From: Ascochyta rabiei | Taxonomy: Eukaryota; Ascomycota; Dothideomycetes; Pleosporales; Didymellaceae | Reading direction: 5' to 3' | Length of the DNA: 64,000 nucleotides | Assembly: GCF_004011695.2 (NCBI RefSeq) | Contig: NC_082426.1 | Span: 124,001-188,000, forward strand | Part shown: piece by piece, positions 1-12,800 of the stretch | How the letters are laid out: each line of letters starts with the position of its first letter | Position numbering within the stretch: position 1 is the first letter of the stretch | Notes under the pieces: model-generated | What the model saw: the letters and a program-made list of their open reading frames with translations, nothing else | The model's database searches: none | What the model was told of the DNA's origin: nothing | Position numbers and translations under genes: made by a program

Positions 1-1
1 C

Positions 2-1786
2 AGTGCGGCCGAGTCGATACCGGCCAAAGCGGTGCATTCGTCCCTTAACAAGGTCAAGCACCCCATCAACGTCGTCAAGTGGACGCCCGAGGGCCGCCGC
101 CTGCTCACGGGCTCCACCAGCGGCGAGTTCACGCTGTGGAACGGCATGGGCTTCAACTTCGAGACCATCATGCAGGCCCACGAGGCGGCCATCCGCTGCG
201 TCGAGTACACCCACACCGACGACTGGCTGCTGTCGGCCGACCAGACGGGCGTCGTCAAGTACTGGCAGACCAACTTCAACAACGTCAAGGAGATGCAGGC
301 CCACACCGAAGCCGTGCGTGGCCTGGCCATTGCACCGACCGACTCCAAGTTCGTCACGTGCGCCGACGACACCACGCTGAAGATCTGGGACTTTGCCTCG
401 AGCCAGGAGGAGCAGACCCTCACCGGCCACGGCTGGGAGGTCAAGTCGGTCGACTGGCACCCCCACAAGGGTCTGCTGGTCTCGGGCTCCAAGGACCACC
501 AGGTCAAGTTCTGGGACCCGCGCACAGGCCGCTGCCTCACCACGCTGCATGGACACAAGAACCCAATAGCAAAGACCATCTTCGAGCCCACCCAGGGCAA
601 CCTGCTCGCCACCTGTGCGCGTGACCACACCGCCCGCATCTTCGACCTGCGCATGATGCGCGACGTCCTGCTCCTGCGCGGCCACGAAAAGGACATCATC
701 ACCATGGCCTGGCACCCCATGCACAAGAACCTCCTCTCCACCGGCGGCGTCGACGGCAGCATCCACCACTACCTCCTTGATGAGCAGAATGCTCCCGCTG
801 CCACGGCGCCCACCCTCTCCCCCTACGACTCCGCCGACCCGCAGAACGCACCTGCGCAGGCCATCTACCCCGCCCACAGCATCCCATACGCACACGACTT
901 CACCGTCTGGACCCTCGACTGGCACCCGCTCGGGCACATCCTCGCCTCAGGCTCAAACGACCGCGTCACACGCTTCTGGACCCGCCCGCGCCCCGGCGAC
1001 ACAAAGTACCCCGAGGACAGATACCACATCGGCCAGGCCGCCGCCGAAGCAAACGGCACCTTTGACCGCGGCCACGGGCGCCGCCAGCGCGCAGAAGAGG
1101 AAGAGCAGGAAGCCGAAGACGAAGCCGAGGGCCTCGTCGACCAGAAGCTCCCTTCGAAAACTGCAGGCGTTGGCTCCCTCCCATTCCTGCCCCCAGGTCT
1201 CAACCTGCCCGGCCTCGCGCCCACAAATCCAGACGGCAGCTCCAGCGCCCTCCCGGGCATCGGCGGTGTTTCGCATCCTGGCATGCCACCCCTTCCCCCT
1301 CCCCCAACAGGCATGAACCCCTTCGCCGGTGGCCCACCGCCACCCTTCCCCGGCGGCATGCCCGCAGGCATGGACCCAAGCCGTCTGGCAGCCCTCCTCC
1401 AGTCCGGCGCCGTACCACCACCTCCCCCGCTAGCACACCATGGCGGACCTCCCCAACACCAACCGCCCTTTCCCCCACAGCAGGGCGCACCACCACAATT
1501 TCCACCCGGCCCCCCACCAAACTTCCAGTTCCCACCCGGTATGCCGCCCGGCTTCCCCCCACCCGGCTTCCCACAAGGGCTGCCCCCCGGCTTCCCCCCA
1601 CCACCACAAGGCTTCGCGCCGCCGGGCATCCAGATGGCAGCGCAAAACGGCGGACCTGTTCGCGGGCAGAATGGCGGGCAAAATGATGGTCAAAACGGCT
1701 GGGAGAGGAAGAGAGCGCCGCTGCCGGATCAGAACGACGCGCTGCAGGCCGAGATGCGCCAGGGGCGGTATCGCAAGGCTAGGTAG
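2..1786 (+). CDS. PFS2: Polyadenylation factor subunit 2 (WD40 protein), 5' end outside window
   Basis: WD40-repeat scaffold of the nuclear cleavage and polyadenylation factor that processes mRNA 3' ends (WDR33 family). The open frame runs into the window edge, so the N terminus is missing. Visible sequence begins just before the conserved [20 protein letters not shown] block and shows about seven WD repeats (GH..WD-type ends such as LKIWDF, VKFWDP, ARIFDL) to about residue 320 of the fragment. An acidic segment follows, then a long Pro/Gly/Met-rich tail typical of filamentous fungi. No intron is needed in this part. Stop TAG is at 1784-1786. Identity rests on the WD block plus the PFS2-specific N-terminal motif; confidence is high. 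Confidence 0.93.
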   Translation, partial: SAAESIPAKAVHSSLNKVKHPINVVKWTPEGRRLLTGSTSGEFTLWNGMGFNFETIMQAHEAAIRCVEYTHTDDWLLSADQTGVVKYWQTNFNNVKEMQAHTEAVRGLAIAPTDSKFVTCADDTTLKIWDFASSQEEQTLTGHGWEVKSVDWHPHKGLLVSGSKDHQVKFWDPRTGRCLTTLHGHKNPIAKTIFEPTQGNLLATCARDHTARIFDLRMMRDVLLLRGHEKDIITMAWHPMHKNLLSTGGVDGSIHHYLLDEQNAPAATAPTLSPYDSADPQNAPAQAIYPAHSIPYAHDFTVWTLDWHPLGHILASGSNDRVTRFWTRPRPGDTKYPEDRYHIGQAAAEANGTFDRGHGRRQRAEEEEQEAEDEAEGLVDQKLPSKTAGVGSLPFLPPGLNLPGLAPTNPDGSSSALPGIGGVSHPGMPPLPPPPTGMNPFAGGPPPPFPGGMPAGMDPSRLAALLQSGAVPPPPPLAHHGGPPQHQPPFPPQQGAPPQFPPGPPPNFQFPPGMPPGFPPPGFPQGLPPGFPPPPQGFAPPGIQMAAQNGGPVRGQNGGQNDGQNGWERKRAPLPDQNDALQAEMRQGRYRKAR

Positions 1787-2212
1787 TATCGGCCTTGAGC
1801 GTGTGTGGAGTGTATGCATAGCATATTTGTGCAGAGAGGGGGTTTGGAGGTGATGAAGTAGTATTCGCTTCAACACACTACCTACCTTTTCAGTCTGTTT
1901 ACATGGTCTTCTCATCCTTCTTTACTGGAGATCAGAAAAGTTAGCTGTCTGTGTTGCTGATGCAACCATTCTGGTGTAATCGCTTTTTGCTAAAGTTAAG
2001 GTGTAAGGGTTTGGCCCAACGGTTTTCGTGGGGCGTTGATAGCGTCATCGTGTTGGGGAAGGCGAAAGGTGGGGAACGGAGGTGCTGGTGAGGGGCAGGC
2101 AGCTAGCATGCATCCGAGGATCGAGCATTGAAGGAGACAAACACCAGAGATCTGCTGTCGAATAACGGTGACTTCTTGACACTCGGATATACAGAGTGCG
2201 TGGTGGTAGAAG
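1787..2212. other. Intergenic, PFS2 3' flank and upstream of the acyltransferase-like gene
   Basis: No coding signal was recognised. The stretch should hold the PFS2 3'UTR and the promoter of the next gene. ORFs on the minus strand here are shadows of the downstream gene. Confidence 0.5.
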
Positions 2213-3374
2213 ATGTTGTTTGTCGAATGCAAGGGAACACCTTACGAGGTAGCATCCTCTTCCCACCTTCACCGTGTCCGTGAACTGAGCCCCCCCCCCC
2301 CCCCAGATCGGCTTCCAACACGGCCAAGCAGCGGGAGAGCAGATCAACCGCTGCATCGCCTTCTACGCGATCCTGTTTCAGAAAAACTGCAAGCAGACAT
2401 GGCCGCAAGTCCTGGACCACGCCTCGCAGTTCGAGCAGCAAGCGAAAGCGAAATGGCCGGCCTACCACGAGGAAATGCGCGGCATAGCCGATGGCGCAGG
2501 GAAAGAGTTGCTGGACATCGTGGCAATCAATGTGCGCACGGAAATCAACTTCGGGCTGTTCAGCGATGGCTGTACGGCGCTGGCATGGCATACTGAGAGG
2601 CGCGCGTGGATGGGGCAGAATTGGGATGTGCGTTACCATCCCTTTATCCCACAGGAACATCGAGAATGCGGAGGTAAGATGAAAGCTGACCAGCAATGAA
2701 CGCAGTGGATGACGACGCAAAAGCAAAACCTCATCGTCACCAAAATCACACAACCAGCCAAACCAACCATCCTGCAAGTCACAGAAGCTGGCATCATAGG
2801 AAAAATCGGATTCAACAGCGCTGGCGTCGGGACCTTGTTCAACGCGATCCGCGTCCACGGCGCAGACCCATCGCGACTCCCCGCGCACTTCGGCCTGCGC
2901 ATGGCGTTGGAGAGTGGTTCCGTGGCGGACGCGGTGCAGCGGCTGGAGAGCTACGGCATGGCGTCGTCAGCGCATATTCTGCTTGCTGACACCACGACGT
3001 CGCTGGGGTTGGAGTTTACGAAGTCGTCGTTTGCGCATTGCGAGCCGGATGCTGCGGGGCGCGTTGTTCATACGAACCACTTATTGAAGGAACATCCGGG
3101 GGAGACGGATACCGTGTGGTTGAAGGACTCGCTCACGAGAGTGGCTACTATGACAGCGAATGCGGGCGCGCTGGGTAGGGAGCCGAGCTGGGAGGCGGTT
3201 AGTGGGTTGTTTGAGGATGAGCAGAATGCGCCTGGAGCGATTTGTAGGGTTCAGACGGAGGAGACGGGGAGTGCGACGTTGTTTAATATCGTTATGGATT
3301 TGAAGAGCAGGAGGGCTGTGGTAAGGCTGGGGAGGCCAACCGAGGTGGAGGAGACGATGGAGTTGCAGTTGTGA
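2213..3374 (+). CDS. Acyl-CoA:isopenicillin N acyltransferase-like protein (peptidase family C45)
   Basis: Predicted Ntn-hydrolase of the penicillin acyltransferase/C45 family. Exons are 2213-2248, 2307-2627 and 2706-3374 (341 aa); both joins are phase 0 with GT..AG. The first exon gives MLFVECKGTPYE, which splices onto IGFQHGQAA and recreates the family's GTPYEIGxxHG motif, so this ATG is preferred. The presumed nucleophile is Cys101 in SDGCTAL, where the family autocleaves before Cys; GQNWDW follows across intron 2. Intron 1 ends in a run of 14 C before AG. Family members make beta-lactam side-chain exchanges or hydrolyse other amides. No other beta-lactam gene is visible here, so the substrate is unknown. 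Confidence 0.85.
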
Positions 3375-4158
3375 GTGATGGTCTTGCGCAGGATTTCGTG
3401 TGTACGTCTTAAGCGCTTTTGTACAGCTTGAATGTAGAGGAAGTCGTATGGTTGTGCATTACTATTTCGCAGTAGGACTACCTATTATTACACACAAGTT
3501 CGACACCAGTGTTGCAGCGTGGCACCGCTATATTGACAGGTCCAAGTGTCGACAGGCCATGGTGCATCAAGGTGTGCATATTCTTGTTGGCAAGGGTGCT
3601 CCCAATCTAGTGTGCATGAAGTGGCGTTGACATCTGTTGTTCGGCAACGTGTACCAGTAGAAGCACGCCTGCCGTCCTTCAGCCCGACTATCGCCACATG
3701 GTCCGACTGAGTCTATGCGGGCTTCGTCGCAGTGTGTGTGGTGCTCAGCTATCATATGTCGCGGTTATGTCTTCGTGGTTTGGTGCTATGCGGGGGGTCT
3801 TGCACACGGACTGTGATGTCATTTTTTAGGACGTTGCTCGCATCCGTGATTGCCTAGGTTCGGCTGCCAGACAAACACGCATGCTTGCCTGCCAACAGTG
3901 TTGATTCAATTGAGATATCGTCGAGCTGGCCAGCTTGGTTCCTCTTGCAGTGCGCAAGAACAATGTAAGGTGACCACGAAGAGTAATCAAGTGGGTCGGT
4001 CACTTGGTAGCGCTCGTGCATCCTCCTCTCCTCTTGTAGTGGTGCCGCAGTATCGGCTCAGAAAATGGCCTTTTGCTCAAGTTCTTCCGGATATGTCTCA
4101 CAGAACAATCCTTCGATATGGCGGATCTTACAGTACTGACCACGCGCTGAATTAGAGC
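3375..4158. other. Intergenic between convergent genes
   Basis: Lies between the 3' ends of the C45 gene (+) and a Zn2Cys6 gene (-). Small ORFs on both strands have no family features. Nothing convincing seen. Confidence 0.45.
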
Positions 4159-6238
4159 TCATTGAGATTCCATCCCGTGCACATGCTCAACGCTGGGATA
4201 TAGGTGAAACTCTGCATTCCAGTCGCGAGGCGTGGTTGTGTATGTGTATGCATTGAGTGGTTCGACAGGTTCTGACGTGGCAGTGGGGTTGAAAAGATTC
4301 CAGTGAGACAGACATCCTCCGACTTCGGTTGGGAGAAGACCAGGGACGTCGTGAAAACTCGGACCACACACCGTAGGAGCGATAGCTGGCGGCACTGTGA
4401 GCTCCCTGATGCTCGCCTTCGAGGCGTAAAGTTCCATGTACTCCTGCTTTACAGGCGCTAAGGACCGCTCATACTCTTCGAGACAACGTGTGGCAGCAGT
4501 CCATCGTTCGCGGATCGAACGAAAACACTCTGCGAAGACGTTCATGAACTCTTCCACCTGCTCCCAAGAATACATAGTGAGAACCTCGGGCTTGCAATAC
4601 TGCAGACCTTCCAAGAAGACGATAGCGGAGTGGAAGACATGATGACACGGGTGAAACACATATTTGATCCTCCCAGGAGCAGCTTCTGCCTGTTTGAAGT
4701 AGCCTGCAGCAATCTTCACTGCGTTTGCCAATGCGACCATCCTCTGATCCGTGGTAGGGACTGGTGTGCGCTTCGATGGTCGATTGAGCATAAAGTAGAC
4801 GTATGGCACAGCAATGTCGGAGTACAACGTCATTTCTTCCCACCTTGCTAGAAGGCCCGGGTCTTGGTTTGCGCGCGCTGCAGCGTAAATCTCTTGTTGC
4901 CACTGGCAAATGCGGTCAATGCAACTTTGGCCCCAACTTTCGAGAGAATCGAATTCCTGCGGTATTGGCTCCTGCTGCCACATGACTGAGACAAATTCTG
5001 CTTCGATCAGTCGGAAGCTGCATATGATCCGTTGGGTGAATTTGGATATCCGCCCTTCAGGGACGGTGCCATGCTGGGTGATGGCAGTGTCGTCGATCTC
5101 TAGTGGGAACTTCACCTGAATCCCCTTTATGGGCAGGCTAGTTGGAAACAGAAAGATGGAGCACACTCCGACTTCCATCTCCCATGCGCACCAGAACAGG
5201 CGTCGCCGCATGTCGCGTTGGTAGTCGGATATTTGGGCGTCGATGGGCAATTCTTGATGCAGACCAAGGTCTATCACTGATTGGCTTATCAGACCTGTAA
5301 GAAGCCAGAGGTCCGCCATACCCGGGTTCAGGAAGATGTATTGTGTCAGGAGAAGGATCGCCTGCAGACCAGCAATGTCGTTTGTTGCAACTTCTGGAAT
5401 CCACTGCATGGCACACCTGACAAGCTGAAACGCTTGCTGATTGGCTTTTGCTACATTCTTCCGGGCGTGCGTACTCAGCGAAATAGCCATTACCATGCAT
5501 ACAACGTATTGGTGACGAACAGAGTCCTCGTCTGGCTTTAATGCCTTATTGGGATAAATGGAGTTGAAGGCTGTCGTCACATCAGTCCGGTGGTATATAG
5601 GATACTGCGTAATCACTCTCTCCAAATAATTGTCGAGGAGAATTTTGGCTCCATTCTCATCGGCAATCAGATCGCGAAACAGGCTTTTGGTTGGGGGATT
5701 GATGATGGACCTAGGATGGTTTTCGTCGAGGTCGGTGGAGCCTACAGGGCCTTTTCTGGATGGCAGCTGCGTTCCCTTGACCACGCACTGTAGGATCGGT
5801 CTCGCTTTGGAGACACCAAGAAACGGAGGGGTGATATCTTCCATGGCTTGGTTGACGAGGCTGTCAGCGAAAGCGCACTTTTCCATACCATTTCGGCTTG
5901 GATGCGGCTCAGATGCTTGCGAAGTAGCTGGGGACAGTTGGCCAAAGCGTTTCGACGAAGATGGGCTCTGAGCTGCCTCCAACCGAGCGATATGAGCTTC
6001 CAGGTGATCAGCTATGCTCCGGTATGGCAGGGTGGAAGCTGTCGAAGAGTCGAAGCCAACGCATTTCACACCTGCGTCCACACAACGAGTGCAATCTGGC
6101 ACCTTGAAATCGCACTACCGTATTGTCAGTATGATGGTGGCCGTGCAGTGAAACATTATGGATAAGCACCGCAAGCTTTCTCTTTCTGCACCTGGCGCAA
6201 GCAAGCACACGACGGCGCACTTTGTGTTTCTGCATCAT
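4159..6238 (-). CDS. Zn2Cys6 transcription factor with fungal_trans domain
   Basis: DNA-binding regulator. Exons on the minus strand are 6238-6170 and 6114-4159 (674 aa), separated by a 55-nt intron inside the zinc cluster. Joining them gives a perfect C-x2-C-x6-C-x6-C-x2-C-x6-C cluster (CARCRKRKLA then CDFKVPDCTRC and VDAGVKC). A short coiled linker follows (HLEAHIARLEAAQ). The middle homology (fungal_trans) region runs from about residue 160 to 430, with LLTQYIFLNPG, a DLGLHQEL segment and RRRLFWCAWEME. It is transcribed away from a second Zn2Cys6 gene 523 bp away. Targets cannot be inferred from sequence; neighbours include a C45 hydrolase and a P450. Confidence 0.9.
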
Positions 6239-6761
6239 GCGATGTGGGTGTTACACGTCTACAATACGATATCGCAGGGCTCATGGCATTACGGAACTCG
6301 TGATGGTTGTGATGATGCTGAGAACTCTGGGTCAAGGCGCAGGCAGCGGGACTAGCCACCTCGCACCCTCTTAGCTTCGGCTAGAGCGCTTATTGAAAGG
6401 CAACGTCTGTATGTGCTAGTTGATCTGTTTCTGGTGCTTTGCTGGCTGTGTTGGCGGAGGCCTACATTCTCGAAACTAAAGAATGCGATTTATCGAGGGG
6501 GTGTGCATGTACGCTGCACGCACGCAAGTGAGGGTGCCGCAAGTCCGGCGTTGGTAATCCCTCTGTGTTGGGTCACGCTTGCCAGATAAGACCTCCGCTC
6601 AATGTCGCGTCACAGTCACCTTATTAGTTCGTCACCTGCCCAGCTCCATTGCGTGTTGAAGCTATCGCCTTTTGCATACCTTTCTTTTGGGGGGGAAGCA
6701 ATGGCGATATAAGCCACACAGTCGTGAATTCTGAGCGCTAGCAACCTTTACCCTCTGCATC
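6239..6761. promoter_or_regulatory. Divergent promoter shared by two Zn2Cys6 genes
   Basis: 523 bp between the start codons of two divergently transcribed regulators, so both promoters must sit here. A TATA-like GATATAAG lies near 6704-6711, about 50 bp before the plus-strand ATG. No operator was proved. Confidence 0.5.
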
Positions 6762-8660
6762 ATGGCTATCGAAACTGGTAACCGCAGCGCCACTGCAGTC
6801 AACCTGGACACTGTGATTCAGGTATTCCTCGTCAGCCTACAAATCTGGCGCATCTACTGACGCTTGCAATAGAGCTTGCCCGCATGCAAGCGCTGCCGAG
6901 ATTGTCGCCGTGGCTGCGACACACTGCTCCCGAAATGCCGGTCATTGCTGCTCTATCCCGACGGCTGGCTGCCTCGCTAACAATAACAGACAATGCACCA
7001 AAGCCGGTGTTGAATGCGTGTATCATGATCCCGGCCGTGGCGCCCTCGTTCCTCGCAGGTACGATCTTGAGTTCAACAGGGCTCGAGGCAATATCTCACA
7101 GTGTGTAGTTACATATCTGAACTCGTTGATCACGTGCGTAGACTTGAAGCACGGAGTAACCCATCTCCGGCGTCTTCAGTAGACACACCACAAAGTGCAA
7201 GCTTCAATGCAGCCACAAAAGCTGAGCCAGTCCTGCCTGGCAGTGGCCTCCAGTGTGAGCATCACTTTGCGTACGCTGCGGACAGTTACCGATACCTGGG
7301 TTCGGAGTCGTGTCTCTTGAAGTCACCGAGGTTGCAATCTACTTATGTTCGTTCTCCGTTCGACGAAGAAGACGACTTTGTTTTAGAGTGGAAGTCTTCA
7401 CCGCAAAAACTACACGAGCTCGTCGAGGAGTACCTGGAGTGCATGTATGGACTTCCCCACTTTTAGGCTGCTACCCTAGCTGTTGGCTGATCAGACACGA
7501 CGATTTGCAGACAACCAGTGTACCCTGTAATCGATATGTCGCAACGATACCTCACCCTAGATGTTCCTACACATCTTGCGCCTGTCGAAACTTTCTCCCT
7601 CAACATGATCTATTCAATCGCATGTCATATAATTCCCAATACTGCCAAAAGACAAGACGCTCAAAACCTTTGGCAGTCGTCAGGTAAGCAGGCCCACTAT
7701 CAGGCCAACTGCCTCAAGTATCGCAACCTTGCCGGCAAGTTCTACGACAAAGCCATGGAGCATGTCGAAGCAGCCACCCTCGAGCCTACTATAGACACGC
7801 TTCGAGCAGTGTTGTTGATGGCAATCAACAGCCTGTTCGATCCGAAAACCGGCAACATTGGACAACAGATAGCGCTTGCTGCGCGCATCGCCTACAGCCT
7901 GGAGGCGACGGCAGAGCAAGAAGGTTCATCAACGAACACTGAAGAGCTACTTCGAAACATGCATATGACCATCTTCAGCATCGAGAATGAGATTGCGTCA
8001 ACCCTAGATCGACCTGCAACATTCCCGGAACCAGTAGGTTTGATTTCGAAACTTCTCAGCGCTGAAGTCTAATATTCGCAGAACTGGGAGCTTTGTTTCG
8101 ACAAGGCCAGGCCAGCTGAGTATATGTGTTCACTGTTTCGCTTACAGCATCGATTCCGTAACGGCGATTCAATTGCAAAGGCCAATGTGAAGAAGATGCT
8201 GCCACGTCTTGATGAAAAGGCTGAGCTGCTCCCCGTTGTACGCATCGCCTTGCATACAACGGTGCTTCTCTTGGATCCTAGCTGGGGTAGTGCATGGTAC
8301 GTCGTTTTTTCAGGCTATACTTACAGCTTCGTCACAAATTGAACGTTCACCCACTGACTCTTTCGGTATTGCAGGTATGTGCTTGAGGCTGTCGTGAGCC
8401 TGGGCGGCACGTATACATTTCTCACGCCGCACTGGGTCTATCGAGCTGGTACAATCATCATTCAAAACATGCCAGAGATCTATGAAGGCAATGTCATCCA
8501 GCTCTATTCCAACACAGTTCATGTTCTTGAACTCTCGTCCTGGAAATGGCCAAGCTCTGCCGCTCTAAATGCGTCCCTGGCTGACCTCATGACACACATG
8601 AAAAGCAAGTATAGGCCCAATTGGGCAGACAAACTCCGACTAGGAGATGTCAGTATATGA
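6762..8660 (+). CDS. Zn2Cys6 transcription factor, seven exons
   Basis: Exons 6762-6821, 6873-6940, 6990-7058, 7109-7444, 7511-8033, 8082-8296 and 8375-8660 (498 aa). Introns are 48-78 nt, all GT..AG and in phase. The zinc cluster is built from three exons: CKRCRDCRRGCDTLLPKC joined to RQC and TKAGVEC. A second join gives RSYISELVDHVRRLE, the usual linker and coiled coil. The regulatory domain carries YPVID, IYSIACHIIPNTAK, QANCLKYRNLA, NIGQQIALAARIA, LDRPATFPEP-NWELCFDKARPAEYM and LEAVVSLGGTYTFL, all typical of this C6 regulator class. An extra Cys sits inside the first x6 loop (RDCRRG). Targets are unknown; it may regulate the divergent neighbour or nearby enzymes, but that is only inference. 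Confidence 0.87.
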
Positions 8661-9814
8661 ATCTCCAATACACATGGCACTGGAACAATTCTGAACACCG
8701 ATCTGGTCTGAAACTCTAGGACTGATACTCGGGAAGATTTTCGAAACTTCGCCAGCTAGTTGGTCGCGAAGGTCTGACAGAGCATTGCGAAGAGGACATA
8801 GTAAAAGAGCGAGGAGAAAGACAGGTTGGCATCCCTCCCGCCTCAGCAGTAACGAATATTGATCGAGTGTCTCCGGGCAAAAATTCGGTCAGAGTGACCA
8901 CGCATTTCTCGAGACGACTTATCCATGCGAGAGAGGTAACGACAGCCCTTTGGTCTAGCGGTTGTCTTACCGGCCAACGCCCCTATCAGTTGTTAGAAGA
9001 AACAAACTTTTTTCAATACTCTGAGTGTCATCTTTCGCACGCACGAGGTTTCCGCATGCGCCTTAGACGTGTCGAGAACGTTCACTCAGACCAGCACACG
9101 CTCCACTTGTCAGTCTCCTTGAACGTCGCATCCTAGGTATCACAGCTCGTCGGCTTGGAAGGTCCGCTTTCGTCTCACAAGCAAAAGTGCATGGATACTG
9201 CCGCTGTTGCAGGATATCAAAGGATTGATCAATGCAGGCACTTCGACATGTCTCACTGTGGTCGACGGAGCAGCTGAATTATCATGCTGGGCTAAAAAAA
9301 AGCAATCTGAAATCAACATATTTGGCCATAATATCAAGCCCGGTCCAAGCAACAAAGCTAAAGATTCCAATGACAATATTGACGATGACAGCAATAACTT
9401 AAACGAAAGTATCACAGTAAAAGCGCCAATTCATCCACCGCTCATAGCCTGAATGTAGTTAGACGGCACGGAAACATGGATTACACACGCATATATACCC
9501 AAGAACAGAATACGACTCTTTTGTCTCAGCACTTGTTACCTGTCTGCTCTTTTTACTACTCTTTCTGACTACTCCATAGTTCCTAGTTTCCTACATCACG
9601 GTCTTCCTATCTTCCTATCGCAGTCGAGGGTCCAGACACAACACCTCATTTTAGTGTCTATGGAGGGCTTATACCTGCACTCTACATGATCAGAATGCTC
9701 GGTGATGGGAAATGTATGTGGATGACTGTGCACTGAGCATTCTTGGAGCACAGTTCGACTGTGACACCGTGGAGATAAGAACCCATGCTCGATTGAGAAA
9801 TCTGTTCGTTCCTT
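8661..9814. other. Intergenic, A/T-rich in part, no supported gene
   Basis: Contains an 81-codon open frame at 9207-9452, low-complexity and N/D/K-rich, with no recognisable family. A 13-bp imperfect inverted repeat (9692-9704 with 9731-9743) lies within about 125 bp beyond the stop of the minus-strand NACHT-ankyrin gene, so probably in its 3'UTR. Confidence 0.4.
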
Positions 9815-12800
9815 TCAAACTACATCTCTTTCGGTATGAACGTGAGATTGTTGTTCGCTGGCTAGAAGAGCTTTCTCTGCGCGCCGCTTTCCCATGAGTT
9901 CGAGGATAGCATTGAGGTTCTCAAGCCTCTCGAATATTCCTTGACATCTATGGTAAGCTACACCCCTAGCGGATGCTATGACACTGACGCCTGCATTATC
10001 TGCTATTCGCCAGTCGGCACCGGAATCCAAAAGCTTATTGGCCATACCGCTATGCTGATTCGTGCATGCGTACCAAAATGCCGTGCAGCCCGCGTTATCT
10101 TGGATATTAATCTTGGCTCCTCTGCTGAGCATATACTGGACTGTTTCGATGTCTCCTCCAGCAGCTGCAGTATGCAATGGGGTTTGGCCTGCGTCCTCTT
10201 GGACATTGGGGCTGATTCCTTTACGGAGGATGCACTCAACGATCGAAACATCTCCTCTGCCAGCTGCAAGATGCAGTAGGGTGCGGCTGCGACCATCTAA
10301 AATATCCACGCAGGCTCCTGAGTCAAGCAGTAAATTCACGATATCTTCTTGACACCTGGACACCGCAATATATAACACCGTACGGCCACGTGAATCTTGG
10401 AACTCCAGATCAGCACCTCCATGGAGAAGTAGTTTTACTACTTCTGCGTACCCTTCATGCACGGCTACATGAAGCGGTGTTTGGTTATTGCTGTCAGGGA
10501 CGTTCACCGTGGCGCTGGCCTTTAATAACTGGCGAACGATACCTGAATTTCCATTGAAAGCTGCACGAAACAATAGAGTCTGACCATACTGATTCTGTGC
10601 ATTCTTTGAGAAATGCTCTTCGAGAAGGACGTACGCAAGATCTTTTCGTCCTCGAGAGACCGCAATGTCTAGTAGTTCGTACATGTCATCGAATTCGACT
10701 GGAGCGCGCTCGAGGAGCAATTCACAAAGCGATACTGAACATTTTCGAATTGCCGGACTGAGAGATAACTGCACGTCTCTTACAGAGCTCCCTTGAATAA
10801 GGAGCTTGATAGTACTCTCATGGCCTTCGGATGCAGCTGTTTCGAGTGGGGATTTAGAGCTCCTCCCGTTGAGTTTCGTGTCCATTCTGGCACCAACAGA
10901 GATGAGTAGTTCAGCGATAGATGTGTAACCATGCTTTGCAGCTATTGTAAGGGGTGTTTGCTCCGTCAAACTTTCCAACTCATTTTGTGGTGAGAGAGTG
11001 AGAACTGCATTCGGATCACAGCCAAGCCCAAGAAATATGGCCACAACATCGTGGAGCCCAGACCATACAGCCAGATGAAGACCGGTAGCTCCAAGGATAG
11101 ACCCGGAAAACACTTGTTCTAAAGCGTGTCGAATGGCTTGAGGACGTTTGAGCAGTCTTTCAATAGCGCTCTGTATCTGCTTCATATCGGTGAGGCTGGC
11201 ATGGACTGCCCAATAGTTGGCGGCATAGCTGTATAAAGGTTGATCATCCCGTAGCTGGTATCGTGATTTGTATTTTGGCCGCGGTTCCGAGAAGACAGAG
11301 AGCGAAAGGTAGGTGATACAGGTTGTTGCCACCATCAGCTCCGCGCTTGGAAACCAGAGCTTGCTCGTCCTGTCGAAGTAGTCCTGAGCGGTATAATGTA
11401 CTAGTCTTATCTTATTGCTTCCTTCGTCAACAACAAGAAGTCCAGCGCACACAGAGAGTATGTCATCAAGACATGGAACACTGTCCGGATCTAAAGCTGG
11501 GACTTGATCCTCCATAGCGAGCGCTTCACACAGCTCTAAAGCCAACAATGGGCGCTTCGCGTGGGTTACCCACGACAACACCTCTCTTGCGAACTGTGCT
11601 TGCTCCTCGGTCTGGCCGTTGATACGTTCCATGGCGGCTTCGTAGGCGGTATCGTATGGATTCGAGCCACTTGCTAGTCTTTGCAAGGCATCTCGGAAAG
11701 CTTTCTTCGACCTTTGGAATTGAAGAGAGTCAACATGTAACTTGGCCAAAAGGAACCTATCGTGGAATTAGTTCGTGAAACTGTACGAAGAAAGTTCCAA
11801 CTCACATCCCTTGTGCGGATTGTGCAATTTTGACAGCAGCTTCATCCAGAAGTGTTGGATCGCGGTGCACTATGTTTCCCTTGGTGTTACCTCGAACGAA
11901 GTGCTGTATGTCTTCGTCCCTCGCGCTTATTTCCAGGACACCTGCTCCCTTAAATTCGGAAGTAATGGTGGGAATATCTCTCGATGTCGCCAAGATATTT
12001 ATGTTGCATTCATCGCGAAGCATAAAGATCGTTGACAAGAGATCCCCCAACGAGTTTGTGTTGCATTCATCCAGGGCGTCGACCACGAGAAACACACGCC
12101 GGAGGGAATTGACCATGGCACGAATGCCTTTGATGATCTCCTGTATAGGCAAAGGCTTTTGTATATTGTTGTGACGCTCGTATAGCTCTGTTATCGATAC
12201 TGGAAGTTGTTCTTGACGTTTGACAAGTTGCTGTAACAGGCTTGCGAGTAGTTCCTTGGAGGACTGCTTTTCGTTGAAGATGTTGAACAAGAAGGCGATA
12301 CCATGAAACAGTTCACTTTTGTAACTCTCATAGAGATCAGCGATGACAACAGAGGCCAATATCGTTTTGCCCGCTCCAGGCATACCTGGGCAGAACAGAG
12401 TTTTACCCTTCGTATCCTTCCAGAGAATGTATTCGGGTGATTCGAGGAACCATTTGCCCGTGGTGTCATGTCTTCTTTGAATGGCATCCTGATATGAGCT
12501 ATCATGGTCTGCTTTTGACAGCCAGGCGAGAATTTCTTTTCGTTCTTGTGCATTCTGGAGCACTTCGTCACGTTCCTGCCGAGCCTCCACGTCGCTATAT
12601 AGCTTCAATTGCGACAATCCTAAGTCGCCGAGTTTTAATGACATCTCTTGAGAAACATCTGCCTGAAGCTTCAGCAGGTTTAGGAGCTCGGCAAGTTGTT
12701 TGGTGTTTTCTCGAGAGTTCGCATCCACCTCGTGAAGCAATCTTCCAGTGTTATTGGTCAGTGCCAGATGCAGGAGATTCTTTTCACTTTCGATAGAGCC

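Noticed and set aside
865..1629. Gly/Pro-rich 254-codon ORF on minus strand
   Set aside because: Complement of the Pro/Gly/Met-rich PFS2 tail; low complexity creates open frames on both strands.
2103..2888. 261-codon minus-strand ORF
   Set aside because: Antisense shadow of the C45 acyltransferase gene, whose exons and motifs are clear on the plus strand.
9207..9452. 81-codon N/D/K-rich ORF
   Set aside because: A/T-rich low complexity, no homologous motif, no promoter or splice context.
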